55,444 nucleotides of DNA from the NCBI GenBank assembly GCA_945948535.1, contig CAMFBN010000013.1:1-55444 (forward strand), given 5' to 3'. Shown piece after piece: positions 15,877 through 24,626 of the stretch (positions are counted from its first letter, which is position 1; each line of letters begins with the position of its first letter). This DNA is from an uncultured Clostridia bacterium (lineage in GTDB: Bacteria; Bacillota; Clostridia; Oscillospirales; Oscillospiraceae). Below the pieces are notes generated by a model that saw nothing but the letters and a program-made list of their open reading frames with translations, was not told the origin of the DNA and searched no databases. Made by a program: the position numbers and the translations under genes.

Positions 15877-17100
15877 ATGAAACTGTATGATGAACTGGTT
15901 GCCCGGGGCCTGATTGCCCAGGTGACCAACGAAGAAGAGATCCGCGACCTGATCGACAACGGCAAGGCCACCTTCTACATTGGCTTTGACCCCACTGCCG
16001 ACTCCCTTCATGTGGGCCACTTCATGGCCCTGTGCCTGATGAAGCGGCTGCAGATGGCAGGCAACCGCCCCATCGCCCTGATCGGCGGCGGCACCGCCAT
16101 GATCGGCGACCCCTCCGGCCGTACCGACATGCGCAGCATGATGACCCGGGAAACCATCCAGCACAACTGCGACTGCTTCAAAAAGCAGATGGAGCGGTTT
16201 ATTGAGTTCGGCGAGGGCAAAGCCATGATGGTCAACAACGCCGACTGGCTGCTGGACCTCAACTATGTGGATGTTCTGCGGGAGGTGGGCGCCTGCTTCT
16301 CCGTGAACAATATGCTCCGGGCCGAGTGCTACAAGCAGCGCATGGAGAAGGGCCTTTCCTTCCTGGAATTCAACTACATGATTATGCAGTCCTACGACTT
16401 CTATCATCTGTACCAGACCTACGGCTGCAATATGCAGTTCGGCGGCAACGACCAGTGGAGCAATATGCTGGGCGGCACCGAGCTGATCCGCCGCAAATTG
16501 GGCAAGGATGCCCACGCCATGACCATCACCCTGCTTCTCAACTCCGAGGGTAAGAAGATGGGCAAGACCGCCAAGGGCGCTGTCTGGCTGGACCCCAACA
16601 AGACCTCTCCCTTTGAATTCTTCCAGTACTGGCGGAATGTGGATGACGCGGACGTGCTTAAGTGCCTGCGGATGCTGACCTTCCTGCCCCTGGAGGAAAT
16701 CGACGCCATGTCCGACTGGAAGGACGCCAAGCTGAACGAGGCCAAGGAAATCCTTGCCTACGAGCTGACCAAGCTGGTGCACGGCGAGGAGGCGGCGGAC
16801 AAGGCAAAGGCCGCATCCAAGGCTCTGTTCGTGGGCGGTGGTGACGACGCCAATATGCCCACCACCGAGATTACCGCCGACAAGCTCACCGACGGCAAAA
16901 TCGGCATTCTGAATCTGATGGTAGCCTGCGGTCTGGCTCCCTCCAACAAGCAGGCCCGGCAGCTGGTAGAGCAGGGCGGCGTGCTGGTCAACGACGAGAA
17001 GGTTCCCTCTGCTCAGTTCACTGTGACGGAAGAAATGCTGAAAGAAGGCGTGAAAATCCGCAAGGGCAAGAAGGTCTTCCACAAGGCGGTTTTGGCTTAA
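15877..17100 (+). CDS. tyrS: Tyrosyl-tRNA synthetase
   Basis: Class I synthetase charging tRNA-Tyr, 407 residues. The HIGH-like motif is [10 protein letters not shown] (about 42-51), the tyrosine pocket includes [20 protein letters not shown], and the KMSKS-like loop is KMGKTAKGA (about 226). A C-terminal S4 RNA-binding domain (about 345-407) holds [37 protein letters not shown] precedes ATG 15877. It is the third gene of the tyrosine T-box operon, which explains its regulation. Confidence 0.97.
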   Translation: MKLYDELVARGLIAQVTNEEEIRDLIDNGKATFYIGFDPTADSLHVGHFMALCLMKRLQMAGNRPIALIGGGTAMIGDPSGRTDMRSMMTRETIQHNCDCFKKQMERFIEFGEGKAMMVNNADWLLDLNYVDVLREVGACFSVNNMLRAECYKQRMEKGLSFLEFNYMIMQSYDFYHLYQTYGCNMQFGGNDQWSNMLGGTELIRRKLGKDAHAMTITLLLNSEGKKMGKTAKGAVWLDPNKTSPFEFFQYWRNVDDADVLKCLRMLTFLPLEEIDAMSDWKDAKLNEAKEILAYELTKLVHGEEAADKAKAASKALFVGGGDDANMPTTEITADKLTDGKIGILNLMVACGLAPSNKQARQLVEQGGVLVNDEKVPSAQFTVTEEMLKEGVKIRKGKKVFHKAVLA

Positions 17101-17111
17101 TCATAACAATT

Positions 17112-17143
17112 GCGCTCTCCCAATCGGGAGAGCGCGTTCGTTT
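17112..17143 (+). terminator. Terminator after tyrS
   Basis: Perfect 10-bp stem GCGCTCTCCC/GGGAGAGCGC with AATC loop, followed by a T-containing tract (GTTCGTTT). It lies between the convergent ends of tyrS and dapA and may serve both. Confidence 0.75.
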
Positions 17144-18017
17144 AGCTGGGAAACAGAATCGCTTTCAGTTTCTTCAGATTATCCTGAGAAATGGGGGTCA
17201 GGGGCAGACGGCATTCGCCGCAGTCGTAGCCAATGAGCTTCATGGCTGCCTTCACGGGAATGGGGTTGACCTCGCTGAACAGGGCCTCGATCAGCGGCAG
17301 CATCCGAATCTGCAAATCCGCCGCCGTGTCAAAGTCCCCGTCCAGCGCCGCCCGGGCCATAGACTGGGTCTGCTCCGGCAATACGTTTGACAGCACGGAA
17401 ATCACGCCGCTGCCCCCCAGCGCCATGACGGCGGCGGCAAGGTCGTCGTTGCCGCTCCACACGGCGAATTCCTCCGGGCACAGGGCACGGATTTTCGCAA
17501 TTTTCGTGATATCCCCACTGGCCTCCTTTACTCCGGCGATATTCGGAACCCGGGACAGGTTCTGGTAGACGCTGACGGGGATATCCACCCCCGTGCGGGA
17601 GGGAACGTTGTATACGATCACCGGAATATGTACCGCACCGGCGATGGCGGCATAGTGGGTCAGCAGCCCGTCGGGGGTCGCCTTATTGTAGTAGGGGCTG
17701 ACCACCAGCAGAGCATCGACTCCGGCATCCTCGGCGGCTTTGCTCAGGGCAATGGCGTGGGATGTGTCATTGGAACCGGTCCCAGCGATGATTTTGCAGG
17801 AGTCTCCCACATAGCGTTTCCCTCTGCGGAACATTTCCAGCTTTTCCAGGTCGGACAGGGTGGGGGATTCCCCAGTGGTGCCGCACAGCACGACAGCTTC
17901 GATTCCAGCCTCCACCTGCCGCCGCAGCAGCAGATCCATCATGGGATAGTTGACATTTCCGCCCAAAAACGGTGTGACCAGGGCGGTGCATACGCCTGTA
18001 AAAAGTGGCTTTTTCAT
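17142..18017 (-). CDS. dapA: 4-hydroxy-tetrahydrodipicolinate synthase
   Basis: Condenses pyruvate and aspartate semialdehyde in the lysine/diaminopimelate pathway. At 291 residues it has the family features: FTGVCTALVTPF start, GTTGESPTL, VVSPYYNKATPDGLL, catalytic Tyr136 in IVYNVPSRTG and Schiff-base Lys164 in AGVKEASGD. ATG 18017 has SD GGAGG; the frame stays open further upstream, but no better start exists. The start region lies in an 8-bp perfect inverted repeat (18015-18022 with 18037-18044) that puts the SD in the loop. The product dihydrodipicolinate is also the precursor of spore dipicolinate made by dpaA/dpaB further along. Confidence 0.96.
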   Translation of the reverse strand: MKKPLFTGVCTALVTPFLGGNVNYPMMDLLLRRQVEAGIEAVVLCGTTGESPTLSDLEKLEMFRRGKRYVGDSCKIIAGTGSNDTSHAIALSKAAEDAGVDALLVVSPYYNKATPDGLLTHYAAIAGAVHIPVIVYNVPSRTGVDIPVSVYQNLSRVPNIAGVKEASGDITKIAKIRALCPEEFAVWSGNDDLAAAVMALGGSGVISVLSNVLPEQTQSMARAALDGDFDTAADLQIRMLPLIEALFSEVNPIPVKAAMKLIGYDCGECRLPLTPISQDNLKKLKAILFPS

Positions 18018-18044
18018 AGACTGATACCTCCAGCCCAGTCTATG
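18015..18044 (-). promoter_or_regulatory. Hairpin enclosing the dapA ribosome-binding site
   Basis: On the minus strand CATAGACT (18044-18037) is perfectly complementary to AGTCTATG (18022-18015). The second arm contains the dapA ATG, and the 14-nt loop contains the GGAGG Shine-Dalgarno. The structure could limit ribosome access, or the repeat could be a protein operator. Function is inferred. Confidence 0.5.
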
Positions 18045-18078
18045 CGCGTATCCCATATTTTGCCCGCCGGAATAGGCA

Positions 18079-18107
18079 TTGACATACGAGGAAAAAAAGG
18101 ATAAACT
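18079..18107 (+). promoter_or_regulatory. Promoter of cobalamin-riboswitch operon
   Basis: TTGACA (18079-18084), 17-bp spacer, TAAACT (18102-18107). It is correctly placed to start the RNA about 15 nt before the riboswitch P1 stem and is divergent from dapA. Confidence 0.8.
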
Positions 18108-18127
18108 ATACGCGTAAAACAGGAAAG

Positions 18128-18275
18128 ATTCTGGAATCCGCAAGGAGAAAAGGGAATCCGGTGCAAGTCCGGAACGAACCCGTCACTGTAACAGGGAGCA
18201 GCGCACAAAAGCCATTGGGAGAGATCCTGAGAAGGCGTGCGAGCCGTGATCTGAAGTCAGGAGACCTGCCAGAAT
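18128..18275 (+). promoter_or_regulatory. Cobalamin riboswitch
   Basis: A class I adenosylcobalamin-type aptamer. The P1 stem is closed by ATTCTGG (18128) and CCAGAAT (to 18275). The core contains GGGAATCCGGTGCAAGTCCG, the CCCGTCACTGTAACAGGGA region, GCCATTGGGAGA and the B12 box GAAGTCAGGAGACCTGCC. A terminator hairpin with T run follows at about 18334-18360. Bound cobalamin should therefore reduce expression of the tetrapyrrole operon. Confidence 0.96.
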
Positions 18276-18333
18276 CTACTTTTTCCGGGCTGCGGTGATC
18301 AGTCTCCGGGAATGGGACGAACCGTCCTTTCGC

Positions 18334-18360
18334 GGGGCAGCCGTTGGGCTGTCCTTTTTT
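18334..18360 (+). terminator. Expression-platform terminator of cobalamin riboswitch
   Basis: GGGCAGCC and GGCTGTCC pair around a GTTG loop, followed by six T residues. It lies between the aptamer and the first gene (start 18406), as needed for riboswitch-controlled attenuation. Confidence 0.75.
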
Positions 18361-18405
18361 GGACAGCCGCAAAAATACGCGGATGCGCGCATAGGAGAGA
18401 AAGCA

Positions 18406-19869
18406 ATGAAAAAAGCAATTTTGGCAGTGTCCTTTGGAACGTCTTACCCCGATACCCTGCGCAAGACCATTGCCGCTACGGAGCAGGCACTGACGGAAGC
18501 CTTCCCGGACTGGGAGGTTCGCCGTGCCTTTACCAGCGGAATGATTATTCGGAAATTAAAAGAGCGGGACGGGGTGGAGATTGAAAATGTGACCCAGGCC
18601 ATGCAGCAGCTGGAGGAGGAAGGCTTTACCCACGTTGCCGTCCAGTCCACCCATGTGATGCACGGCGAGGAATATGAGAAGATGCTGTCCCAGCTGGAAC
18701 CGTACCGTCTGCGGATGAAGGTTTCCGTGGGGATGCCTTTGCTTCACGGGGAGGAAGACTACGCCGCCGTGGCGGATGCGCTGCTGCGCTGGCTTCCGGC
18801 GTTGGAAGGGGATGAGGCGCTGGTCCTCATGGGCCACGGAACCGCCCACTTTGCCAATTCCGCCTACGCGCAGATGGAGCATATGCTGAAAACGCGTTGT
18901 GATCGGGTGTATCTTGCCACGGTGGAGGGTTATCCCACGCTGGAAAGCGTGGAACGACAGCTTGCCAAACGTCCGGAGATCCGCCGCCTGATGCTGGCCC
19001 CCTTTATGCTGGTGGCGGGAGATCATGCCAGAAACGATATGTCCGGGGATGGGGATTCCTGGGCGGAGCAGTTGAAAAAGGCCGGGTATCCCGTGCGCTG
19101 TATCCTGCAGGGACTGGGCGAGTGCCCTGCGGTTCGGGCGCTGTTCGTTGCGCATTGCCGCCGGGCCGTGGAGGCACTGGCGACAGGCGGAAAGCTCTGG
19201 GGTGTGGGAGTCGGCCCCGGCGACCCGGAGCTGCTGACGGTGAAGGCCGTTCGCGTTCTGCGGGAAGCGGACGTGGTCATCGTGCCGGACGCCAGCAGCG
19301 GGGACAAGGTGGCCCTGAATATTGCGAAGGACTATCTGAAGGACAAGCAGATTCAGTTTGTGAAAACCCCCATGGTGCGGGATAAGACCGCCATGGACGC
19401 GGCCCACGAGCAGGCGGCGGACACCATCTGCGGACTGCTGGATCAGGGGAAGCAGGTGGCATTCCTGACGCTGGGCGATCCTGCCATCTACTCGACGTAT
19501 ATGTATATTCACCAGAAGGTGCTGCGCCGGGGCTACGCGGTGGAGGTGGTGCCGGGCATCCCATCCTTCTGCGCGGCGGCGGCGCGGCTGAACCAGTCCC
19601 TCTGTCTCGGTGCGGAGCCGCTGCTGATTATTCCGGCGTCCCACGATCAGGAGGAACTGATGGACGTTCCCGGCAATAAGGTCTTCATGAAGGCGGGGCG
19701 TTCCATTCTGGAATTGCAGCAGGCCCTGGCAGACCGGGGCCTTCTGGTGGGTGCGTCTATGGTTGAAAATTGCAGCATGGAAAATGAGCGCGTTTACCCC
19801 CACTTTGCGGATTTGGAAGAACCCTCCGGTTATTTTTCGCTGGTCATTGTGAAGGAGGGCGGGAAATGA
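18406..19869 (+). CDS. CbiK-CbiL fusion: sirohydrochlorin cobaltochelatase / cobalt-precorrin-2 C20-methyltransferase
   Basis: A 487-residue bifunctional protein. Residues 1 to about 263 are a CbiK-type anaerobic cobaltochelatase: AILAVSFGTSYPDTLRKT, STHVMHGEEY and LMGHGTAHFANSAYAQME carry the likely metal-binding histidines. From about 264 a class III SAM methyltransferase of the CbiL/CobI type begins, with GVGVGPGDPELLTVKAV, TLGDPAIYSTYMYI and VPGIPSFCAAAA. The two catalyse consecutive steps, cobalt insertion into sirohydrochlorin and C20 methylation, in the anaerobic B12 pathway. ATG 18406 has SD ATAGGAGAG; a longer upstream reading frame would run through the riboswitch. It is the first gene of the B12-controlled operon. 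Confidence 0.9.
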   Translation: MKKAILAVSFGTSYPDTLRKTIAATEQALTEAFPDWEVRRAFTSGMIIRKLKERDGVEIENVTQAMQQLEEEGFTHVAVQSTHVMHGEEYEKMLSQLEPYRLRMKVSVGMPLLHGEEDYAAVADALLRWLPALEGDEALVLMGHGTAHFANSAYAQMEHMLKTRCDRVYLATVEGYPTLESVERQLAKRPEIRRLMLAPFMLVAGDHARNDMSGDGDSWAEQLKKAGYPVRCILQGLGECPAVRALFVAHCRRAVEALATGGKLWGVGVGPGDPELLTVKAVRVLREADVVIVPDASSGDKVALNIAKDYLKDKQIQFVKTPMVRDKTAMDAAHEQAADTICGLLDQGKQVAFLTLGDPAIYSTYMYIHQKVLRRGYAVEVVPGIPSFCAAAARLNQSLCLGAEPLLIIPASHDQEELMDVPGNKVFMKAGRSILELQQALADRGLLVGASMVENCSMENERVYPHFADLEEPSGYFSLVIVKEGGK

Positions 19870-21284
19870 CGCTCATGATGTCAGGCCTGGATTATCAAAG
19901 AACCCCCCTGAATCAGCGTCAGCGACTGGCCTTTTCCACATCTCAGGCGGAAGAACTCCTGCACTGGCTTCACGATCTGCCCGGCGTGGAAGGGTGCGTG
20001 CTGCTCTCCACCTGCAACCGGACGGAGCTGTATATCAGCGGCAGCGCGGAAACGCCGTGGCGGCTCCTGTGCCGTGGTGCAGGTGTGCCGGAAGGGGAGA
20101 TGGAGGGCTATTTCAACACCCGCTGTGGTACGGATGCCGCCCGGCACCTGATGGAGGTGACCTGCGGCTTGCACTCTCAGATTCTGGGGGAAGACCAGAT
20201 TATTACCCAAGTGCGCAAAGCCATGGAACTGGCCCAGACAGAAAAAACCGCCGATCCCACACTGTCCGCTCTGTTTCGCGGCGCGGTGACGGCGGGAAAG
20301 CGGGCGAGAACGGAAGTATCCGTCAGCCGGAGCAGCCCCTCCATGGGGACCCGCTGCCGGGACATTCTTCTGCGGGAATTGGGTACGCTGGAAGAAAAGA
20401 AAATTCTGGTCATCGGAAACGGGCAGATGGGCCGCCTTGCGGCGCAGCTTTTGCAGGAGGCCGGGGCCCGCGTCAGCGTGACTCTGCGAACCTACCGTCA
20501 TGGGGAAACGCTGGTTCCTGCCGGGTGCAAAACGGTCAACTACGAAGACCGGGCAGCGGCGCTGGAAAATATGGATGCACTGGTTTCCGCAACTACCAGC
20601 CCCCACTATACCCTCACTGCCCATCAGCTGAAGATGGTTCAGAATCCGCCGAAGGTGGCAGTGGATCTGGCGGTACCCCGGGACATTGATCCAGAGTGCG
20701 GTCAACGGATAACACTGTATGATACAGACTCTCTTGGATCAGCAGGCCCTGGCAGCCCGGAAGAGCTGGAAGCCATGCGCACCATTGCCGCACAGGAGCT
20801 GGAACGCTTTTCCCAGTGGCAGCAGAGGCAGGAAATTGCACAAAAATCGCCCAGATTCCCGCTGTTTGTGGATTTGACCGGGAAAAAGGTAGTTTTGGTG
20901 GGCGGCGGAACCATCGCCGCCCGCAGAATAGCAACCTTGCGCCTGTTTGGCTGTGAAATCGAAGTCGTGGCCCCGGAGCTGAAATGCAGTCCGGAGGGAC
21001 TGCTATGGAAGCAGCGGGCGTATACCTCCGGGGATTTGGAGGGGGCCTGCCTGGCGATTGCCGCCACCGACAGCCGCAGTGTGAATCATCAGGTCGGCAT
21101 GGATGCGGGAGAGCTTGGTATCCCCGTTTCCGTTGCGGATTGCGAGTCAGAATGCACCTTCTATTTTCCGGCGGTTTGTACCGGGGAAAACCTGATTGCC
21201 GGCGTGGTGTCCGGCGGAAAAGACCACCACAGAACCGCCCGGGCCGCCAAGGCCATTCGCCGGGCGCTGGAGGAATTGGAATGA
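19866..21284 (+). CDS. hemA: HemA fused to precorrin-2 dehydrogenase (Met8/CysG N-terminal) domain
   Basis: Residues 1 to about 325 are glutamyl-tRNA reductase, which makes glutamate-1-semialdehyde. LLSTCNRTELY contains the active Cys50; GLHSQILGEDQI and the NADPH motif VIGNGQMGRLAAQL follow. From about residue 333 a second Rossmann domain begins (LTGKKVVLVGGGTIAARRIA), then EVVAPEL and CTFYFPAV, typical of the NAD-dependent precorrin-2 dehydrogenase domain of Met8/CysG. The usual HemA C-terminal dimerisation helix is shortened. One protein therefore supplies both the first step and the precorrin-2 oxidation step to sirohydrochlorin. ATG overlaps the CbiK-CbiL stop. Confidence 0.9.
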   Translation: MTLMMSGLDYQRTPLNQRQRLAFSTSQAEELLHWLHDLPGVEGCVLLSTCNRTELYISGSAETPWRLLCRGAGVPEGEMEGYFNTRCGTDAARHLMEVTCGLHSQILGEDQIITQVRKAMELAQTEKTADPTLSALFRGAVTAGKRARTEVSVSRSSPSMGTRCRDILLRELGTLEEKKILVIGNGQMGRLAAQLLQEAGARVSVTLRTYRHGETLVPAGCKTVNYEDRAAALENMDALVSATTSPHYTLTAHQLKMVQNPPKVAVDLAVPRDIDPECGQRITLYDTDSLGSAGPGSPEELEAMRTIAAQELERFSQWQQRQEIAQKSPRFPLFVDLTGKKVVLVGGGTIAARRIATLRLFGCEIEVVAPELKCSPEGLLWKQRAYTSGDLEGACLAIAATDSRSVNHQVGMDAGELGIPVSVADCESECTFYFPAVCTGENLIAGVVSGGKDHHRTARAAKAIRRALEELE

Positions 21285-22162
21285 AACTGCGTATCGGAAG
21301 CCGGGAGAGCCGCCTAGCGGTCATCCAGAGCCGCATGGTGATGGAAGCAATCGCAAAGGCGGAACCGGCGGCGGAGCTGGAGCTGGTGACCATGAAGACC
21401 ACCGGCGATAAAATACTTGACAAAACGCTGGACAAAATCGGCGGGAAGGGCCTGTTTGTGCGGGAACTGGATCAGGCCCTCCGGGAGGAAAAGGTGGATT
21501 TTACCGTCCATTCTCTGAAAGATATGCCTATGGAGGTGCCGGAGGATTTGCCGCTGGTGGCCTTTTCCAGCCGGGAAGATCCCCGGGATGTGCTGGTACT
21601 GCCGGAGGGCATGACGGAAATTGACCGCTCAAAGCCCATCGGCTGTTCCTCCCGGCGCAGACAATTGCAGTTAAAGAAACTGTTCCCGGACATGGCAATC
21701 GAACCGGTTCGGGGCAATGTCCAGACCCGCCTTGCCAAGCTGGAAGCGGGGCAGTTTTCCGCTCTGGTGCTGGCAGCCGCAGGCCTCAAGCGGCTGGGAC
21801 TGGAGGACCGAATCAGTCGTTATTTTTCGGTGGAGGAAATTCTGCCCGCCGCCGGACAGGGCATTTTGGTGGTACAGACCCGAAAGGGGATGGACACGGA
21901 CTGTCTGCGGCTTGTGCAGGATGAAAAATCTGCCTGCTGCGCAAGGGCCGAGCGCGCCTTCGTGCGTGCGCTGGACGGCGGATGCAGTTCTCCGGTCGCG
22001 GCCCACGCTGTGGTGGAAGGAGCGCTGCTGACGCTGACAGGCTTCTACGTCAGTCCTGACGAGCAGATTCAGCGCAAGGGCAGTATTCGCGGCAGCGCGG
22101 CGAATGCGGAAATGCTGGGCAAAACCCTTGCCCGCAAGTTAAAAGAGGGGGAATGCCAATGA
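21281..22162 (+). CDS. hemC: Porphobilinogen deaminase (hydroxymethylbilane synthase)
   Basis: Polymerises four porphobilinogens to hydroxymethylbilane. At 293 residues, it opens MKLRIGSRESRLAVIQSRMV. Further motifs are VHSLKDMP, SSRRRQLQL, RGNVQTRLAKLE, AAAGLKRLG and the dipyrromethane-cofactor cysteine in LDGGCSSPVAAHA (about 235). ATG 21281 overlaps the hemA stop (ATGA); longer in-frame versions reaching back into hemA are rejected. The hemC stop in turn overlaps the next start, so the operon is tightly coupled. Confidence 0.96.
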   Translation: MKLRIGSRESRLAVIQSRMVMEAIAKAEPAAELELVTMKTTGDKILDKTLDKIGGKGLFVRELDQALREEKVDFTVHSLKDMPMEVPEDLPLVAFSSREDPRDVLVLPEGMTEIDRSKPIGCSSRRRQLQLKKLFPDMAIEPVRGNVQTRLAKLEAGQFSALVLAAAGLKRLGLEDRISRYFSVEEILPAAGQGILVVQTRKGMDTDCLRLVQDEKSACCARAERAFVRALDGGCSSPVAAHAVVEGALLTLTGFYVSPDEQIQRKGSIRGSAANAEMLGKTLARKLKEGECQ

Positions 22163-23637
22163 ACACAGGCAATGTGATTTTGGTGGGCGCTGGCCCCGGC
22201 GACCCGGGTCTTCTGACCCGAAAGGGGCTGGAAGCGCTGCGGCAGGCGGAGGTCGTGGTCTATGACCGTCTGGTTGGCCCAGAGATTTTAGGCTTAATCC
22301 CGGAGACCGCCGAAAAAATCGACGTGGGCAAACAGGCCAGCAACCACCCCGTTCCGCAGGATCGGATTAATCAGCTTCTGCTGGAAAAAGCCCGGGAAGG
22401 CAAGCGGGTGGTGCGCCTGAAGGGTGGCGACCCCTTCCTGTTCGGCAGAGGCGGTGAGGAGCTGGAGCTGCTGAGAGAAAACGGAATTCGCTTTCAGGAG
22501 GTGCCCGGCGTGACCTCGGCCCTGTCGGTGCCTGCTTACGCAGGTATCCCCGTGACCCACCGGGACTACTGCTCCTCCGTCCATATTATCACCGGCCACG
22601 CCAAGGCCGGAGCGGAGCTGAAAATCGACTTTAACGCTCTGCGGCGGACAAATGGCACGCTGGTGTTCCTGATGGGCGTAACGGCGCTGCCAATGATCTG
22701 CAAGGGCCTGCTGGATGCCGGTATGGAAGGGAACATGCCCGCCGCCGTCATCGAGCGGGGAACCCTTCCAAATCAGCGTAAGGTGGTATCTACACTGGAA
22801 AAGCTGCCCTCGGCAGCGGAAGAAGCGAACATTGTCAGCCCTGCCATCATTGTGGTGGGCAGGGTGTGCGCATTGTCTTCCAGCTTTGACTGGTTTGATA
22901 ATCTTCCTTTGAAGGGAAGGGAGATCATTGTCACCCGCCCGGCAGAGCGAAACGGCTCCCTTTGCGGAAAACTCAGGGCGCTGGGTGCCAGTGTCACAGC
23001 CTGCCCTTGCATCCGAACGGTAGAGCGGGAGGATAACCCGGAGTTGGACGAAGCTTTGGAGAACCTGCCCCGGTATCGCTGGCTGGTGTTTACCAGTCCT
23101 GCCGGGCCGGAGATTTTCTTCCGCCGGCTGCGTCAGCAGCACAAGGATGCCCGCGCCCTTGCCGGGCTGAAAATCGCCGCTATCGGCCCCAAAACCGCCG
23201 GGGAAGTGGAGAAAAACGGCGTCTTTGCCGATCTGGTGCCGGAAGTCTATGATTCCGACCACCTTGCGCAGGCCCTGTCCGATGTGGAAGGCCCGGTGCT
23301 GCTGTGCCGGGCCAGCGAGGGCAGCGACGCTCTGCCCCAGCTGTTCACGCAGAAGGGGATTCCCTTTGCGGACATTGCCTGCTATGATACTGTGTATGAA
23401 GCGCCCAATTCCGCACCCGTAAAGGAGCTGGTGAAATCCGGCGCTATCGTCACCTTCACCAGCGCGTCCACGGTTCGGGGATTTGTAAAGAGTCTGCCGG
23501 ATACGGATTTTTCCGGAATGGTGGGCTGCTGCATTGGCAGACAGACCGCGGCGGAAGCCGAAAAATACGGGATTCCCATTCGCGTTGCCGAGAAAGCTAC
23601 CATGGAATCCCTGATCGAGTGTATCAAAGGAGTGTGA
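22159..23637 (+). CDS. CobA-HemD fusion: uroporphyrinogen-III C-methyltransferase / uroporphyrinogen-III synthase
   Basis: Residues 1 to about 245 are a SUMT (CobA/CysG-A) methyltransferase: VGAGPGDPGLLTRKGLEAL, VVYDRLV, RLKGGDPFLFGRGGEE, VPGVTSALSVPAYAGIPVTH. Residues about 250-492 are uroporphyrinogen-III synthase (HemD), with GREIIVTRPAER, WLVFTSPAGPEIFF and IVTFTSASTVRGF. The fused protein closes hydroxymethylbilane to uro'gen III and methylates it to precorrin-2. ATG 22159 (overlapping the hemC stop, 7 nt after GAGGGGG) is preferred to ATG 22153. This fusion is common in Clostridia. Confidence 0.95.
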   Translation: MNTGNVILVGAGPGDPGLLTRKGLEALRQAEVVVYDRLVGPEILGLIPETAEKIDVGKQASNHPVPQDRINQLLLEKAREGKRVVRLKGGDPFLFGRGGEELELLRENGIRFQEVPGVTSALSVPAYAGIPVTHRDYCSSVHIITGHAKAGAELKIDFNALRRTNGTLVFLMGVTALPMICKGLLDAGMEGNMPAAVIERGTLPNQRKVVSTLEKLPSAAEEANIVSPAIIVVGRVCALSSSFDWFDNLPLKGREIIVTRPAERNGSLCGKLRALGASVTACPCIRTVEREDNPELDEALENLPRYRWLVFTSPAGPEIFFRRLRQQHKDARALAGLKIAAIGPKTAGEVEKNGVFADLVPEVYDSDHLAQALSDVEGPVLLCRASEGSDALPQLFTQKGIPFADIACYDTVYEAPNSAPVKELVKSGAIVTFTSASTVRGFVKSLPDTDFSGMVGCCIGRQTAAEAEKYGIPIRVAEKATMESLIECIKGV

Positions 23638-23642
23638 CTTCA

Positions 23643-24626
23643 ATGGATTTGACCATTCGTCCCCGCAGACTGCGCAGCAGCGACACTCTGCGGCGTATGG
23701 TGCGGGAGACTCGCGTCTCCCCGGACAGCCTGATCTACCCTCTGTTTTTAATCGAGGGGGAGAACATCCGGGAGCCAATCCCGTCTTTGGACGGTCAGTG
23801 GCGCTATTCTCCCGACCGGGTCTGCGAGGAGATTGAAGAATGTATGGCAGTTGGTGTCAAGCGGGTGCTGCTGTTCGGCATTCCTGCCCATAAGGATGCC
23901 TGCGGTTCCTCCGCCTGGGACCCCAACGGCGTCGTCCAGCAGGGTATCCGCGCCATCAAGGCAAAACATCCTGACTGCTATGTGATCACTGACGTGTGTA
24001 TGTGCGAGTACACCGACCACGGACACTGCGGCATCCTCCACGACCATGAGGTGGACAACGACGAGACCCTGCGGGTGCTGGCAAAAACCGCCCTGTCTCA
24101 CGCACAGGCGGGGGCCGATATGGTGGCACCCTCTGACATGATGGATGGGCGAATTGCCGCCATTCGTCAGGTGCTGGACGACAACGGCTATCAAAATGTG
24201 CCGATTATGTCCTATTCCGCAAAGTACGCTTCCGCATTCTACGGCCCCTTCCGGGATGCCGCCGGTTCCGCTCCGGCCTTCGGCGACCGGCGGGGATATC
24301 AGATGGACCCCCACAACCGCCGGGAGGCCCTGAAGGAGTGTGCTTTGGATGTGGAAGAGGGCGCGGATATTCTGATGGTCAAGCCCGCGCTGAGCTACCT
24401 CGACATTATCCGCGAGTGCTCCGACGCCTTTGACCTGCCAATGGCGGCGTATTCCGTCAGCGGCGAGTATGCCATGATTAAGGCGGCGGGCAAGGCCGGA
24501 CTGATTGACGAGCACCGCGTCATGTGCGAAAGCGCCCTGTCCGTTTTCCGGGCGGGCGCGGACATCCTCATTACCTACTACGCCAAGGAGCTGGCCCAGG
24601 CCATGAAGCAGGGGGAGCTGGGCTGA
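23643..24626 (+). CDS. hemB: Delta-aminolevulinic acid dehydratase (porphobilinogen synthase)
   Basis: Condenses two 5-aminolevulinates. At 327 residues it has IRPRRLRSSDTLRRMVRET, the cysteine-rich metal site DVCMCEYTDHGHCG, and two Schiff-base lysines in SYSAKYASAFYGPFR and ILMVKPALSYLD. ATG 23643 is 5 nt after the previous stop with SD AAAGGAGTG. Its stop shares one base with the hemL start (TGATG). Confidence 0.97.
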   Translation: MDLTIRPRRLRSSDTLRRMVRETRVSPDSLIYPLFLIEGENIREPIPSLDGQWRYSPDRVCEEIEECMAVGVKRVLLFGIPAHKDACGSSAWDPNGVVQQGIRAIKAKHPDCYVITDVCMCEYTDHGHCGILHDHEVDNDETLRVLAKTALSHAQAGADMVAPSDMMDGRIAAIRQVLDDNGYQNVPIMSYSAKYASAFYGPFRDAAGSAPAFGDRRGYQMDPHNRREALKECALDVEEGADILMVKPALSYLDIIRECSDAFDLPMAAYSVSGEYAMIKAAGKAGLIDEHRVMCESALSVFRAGADILITYYAKELAQAMKQGELG

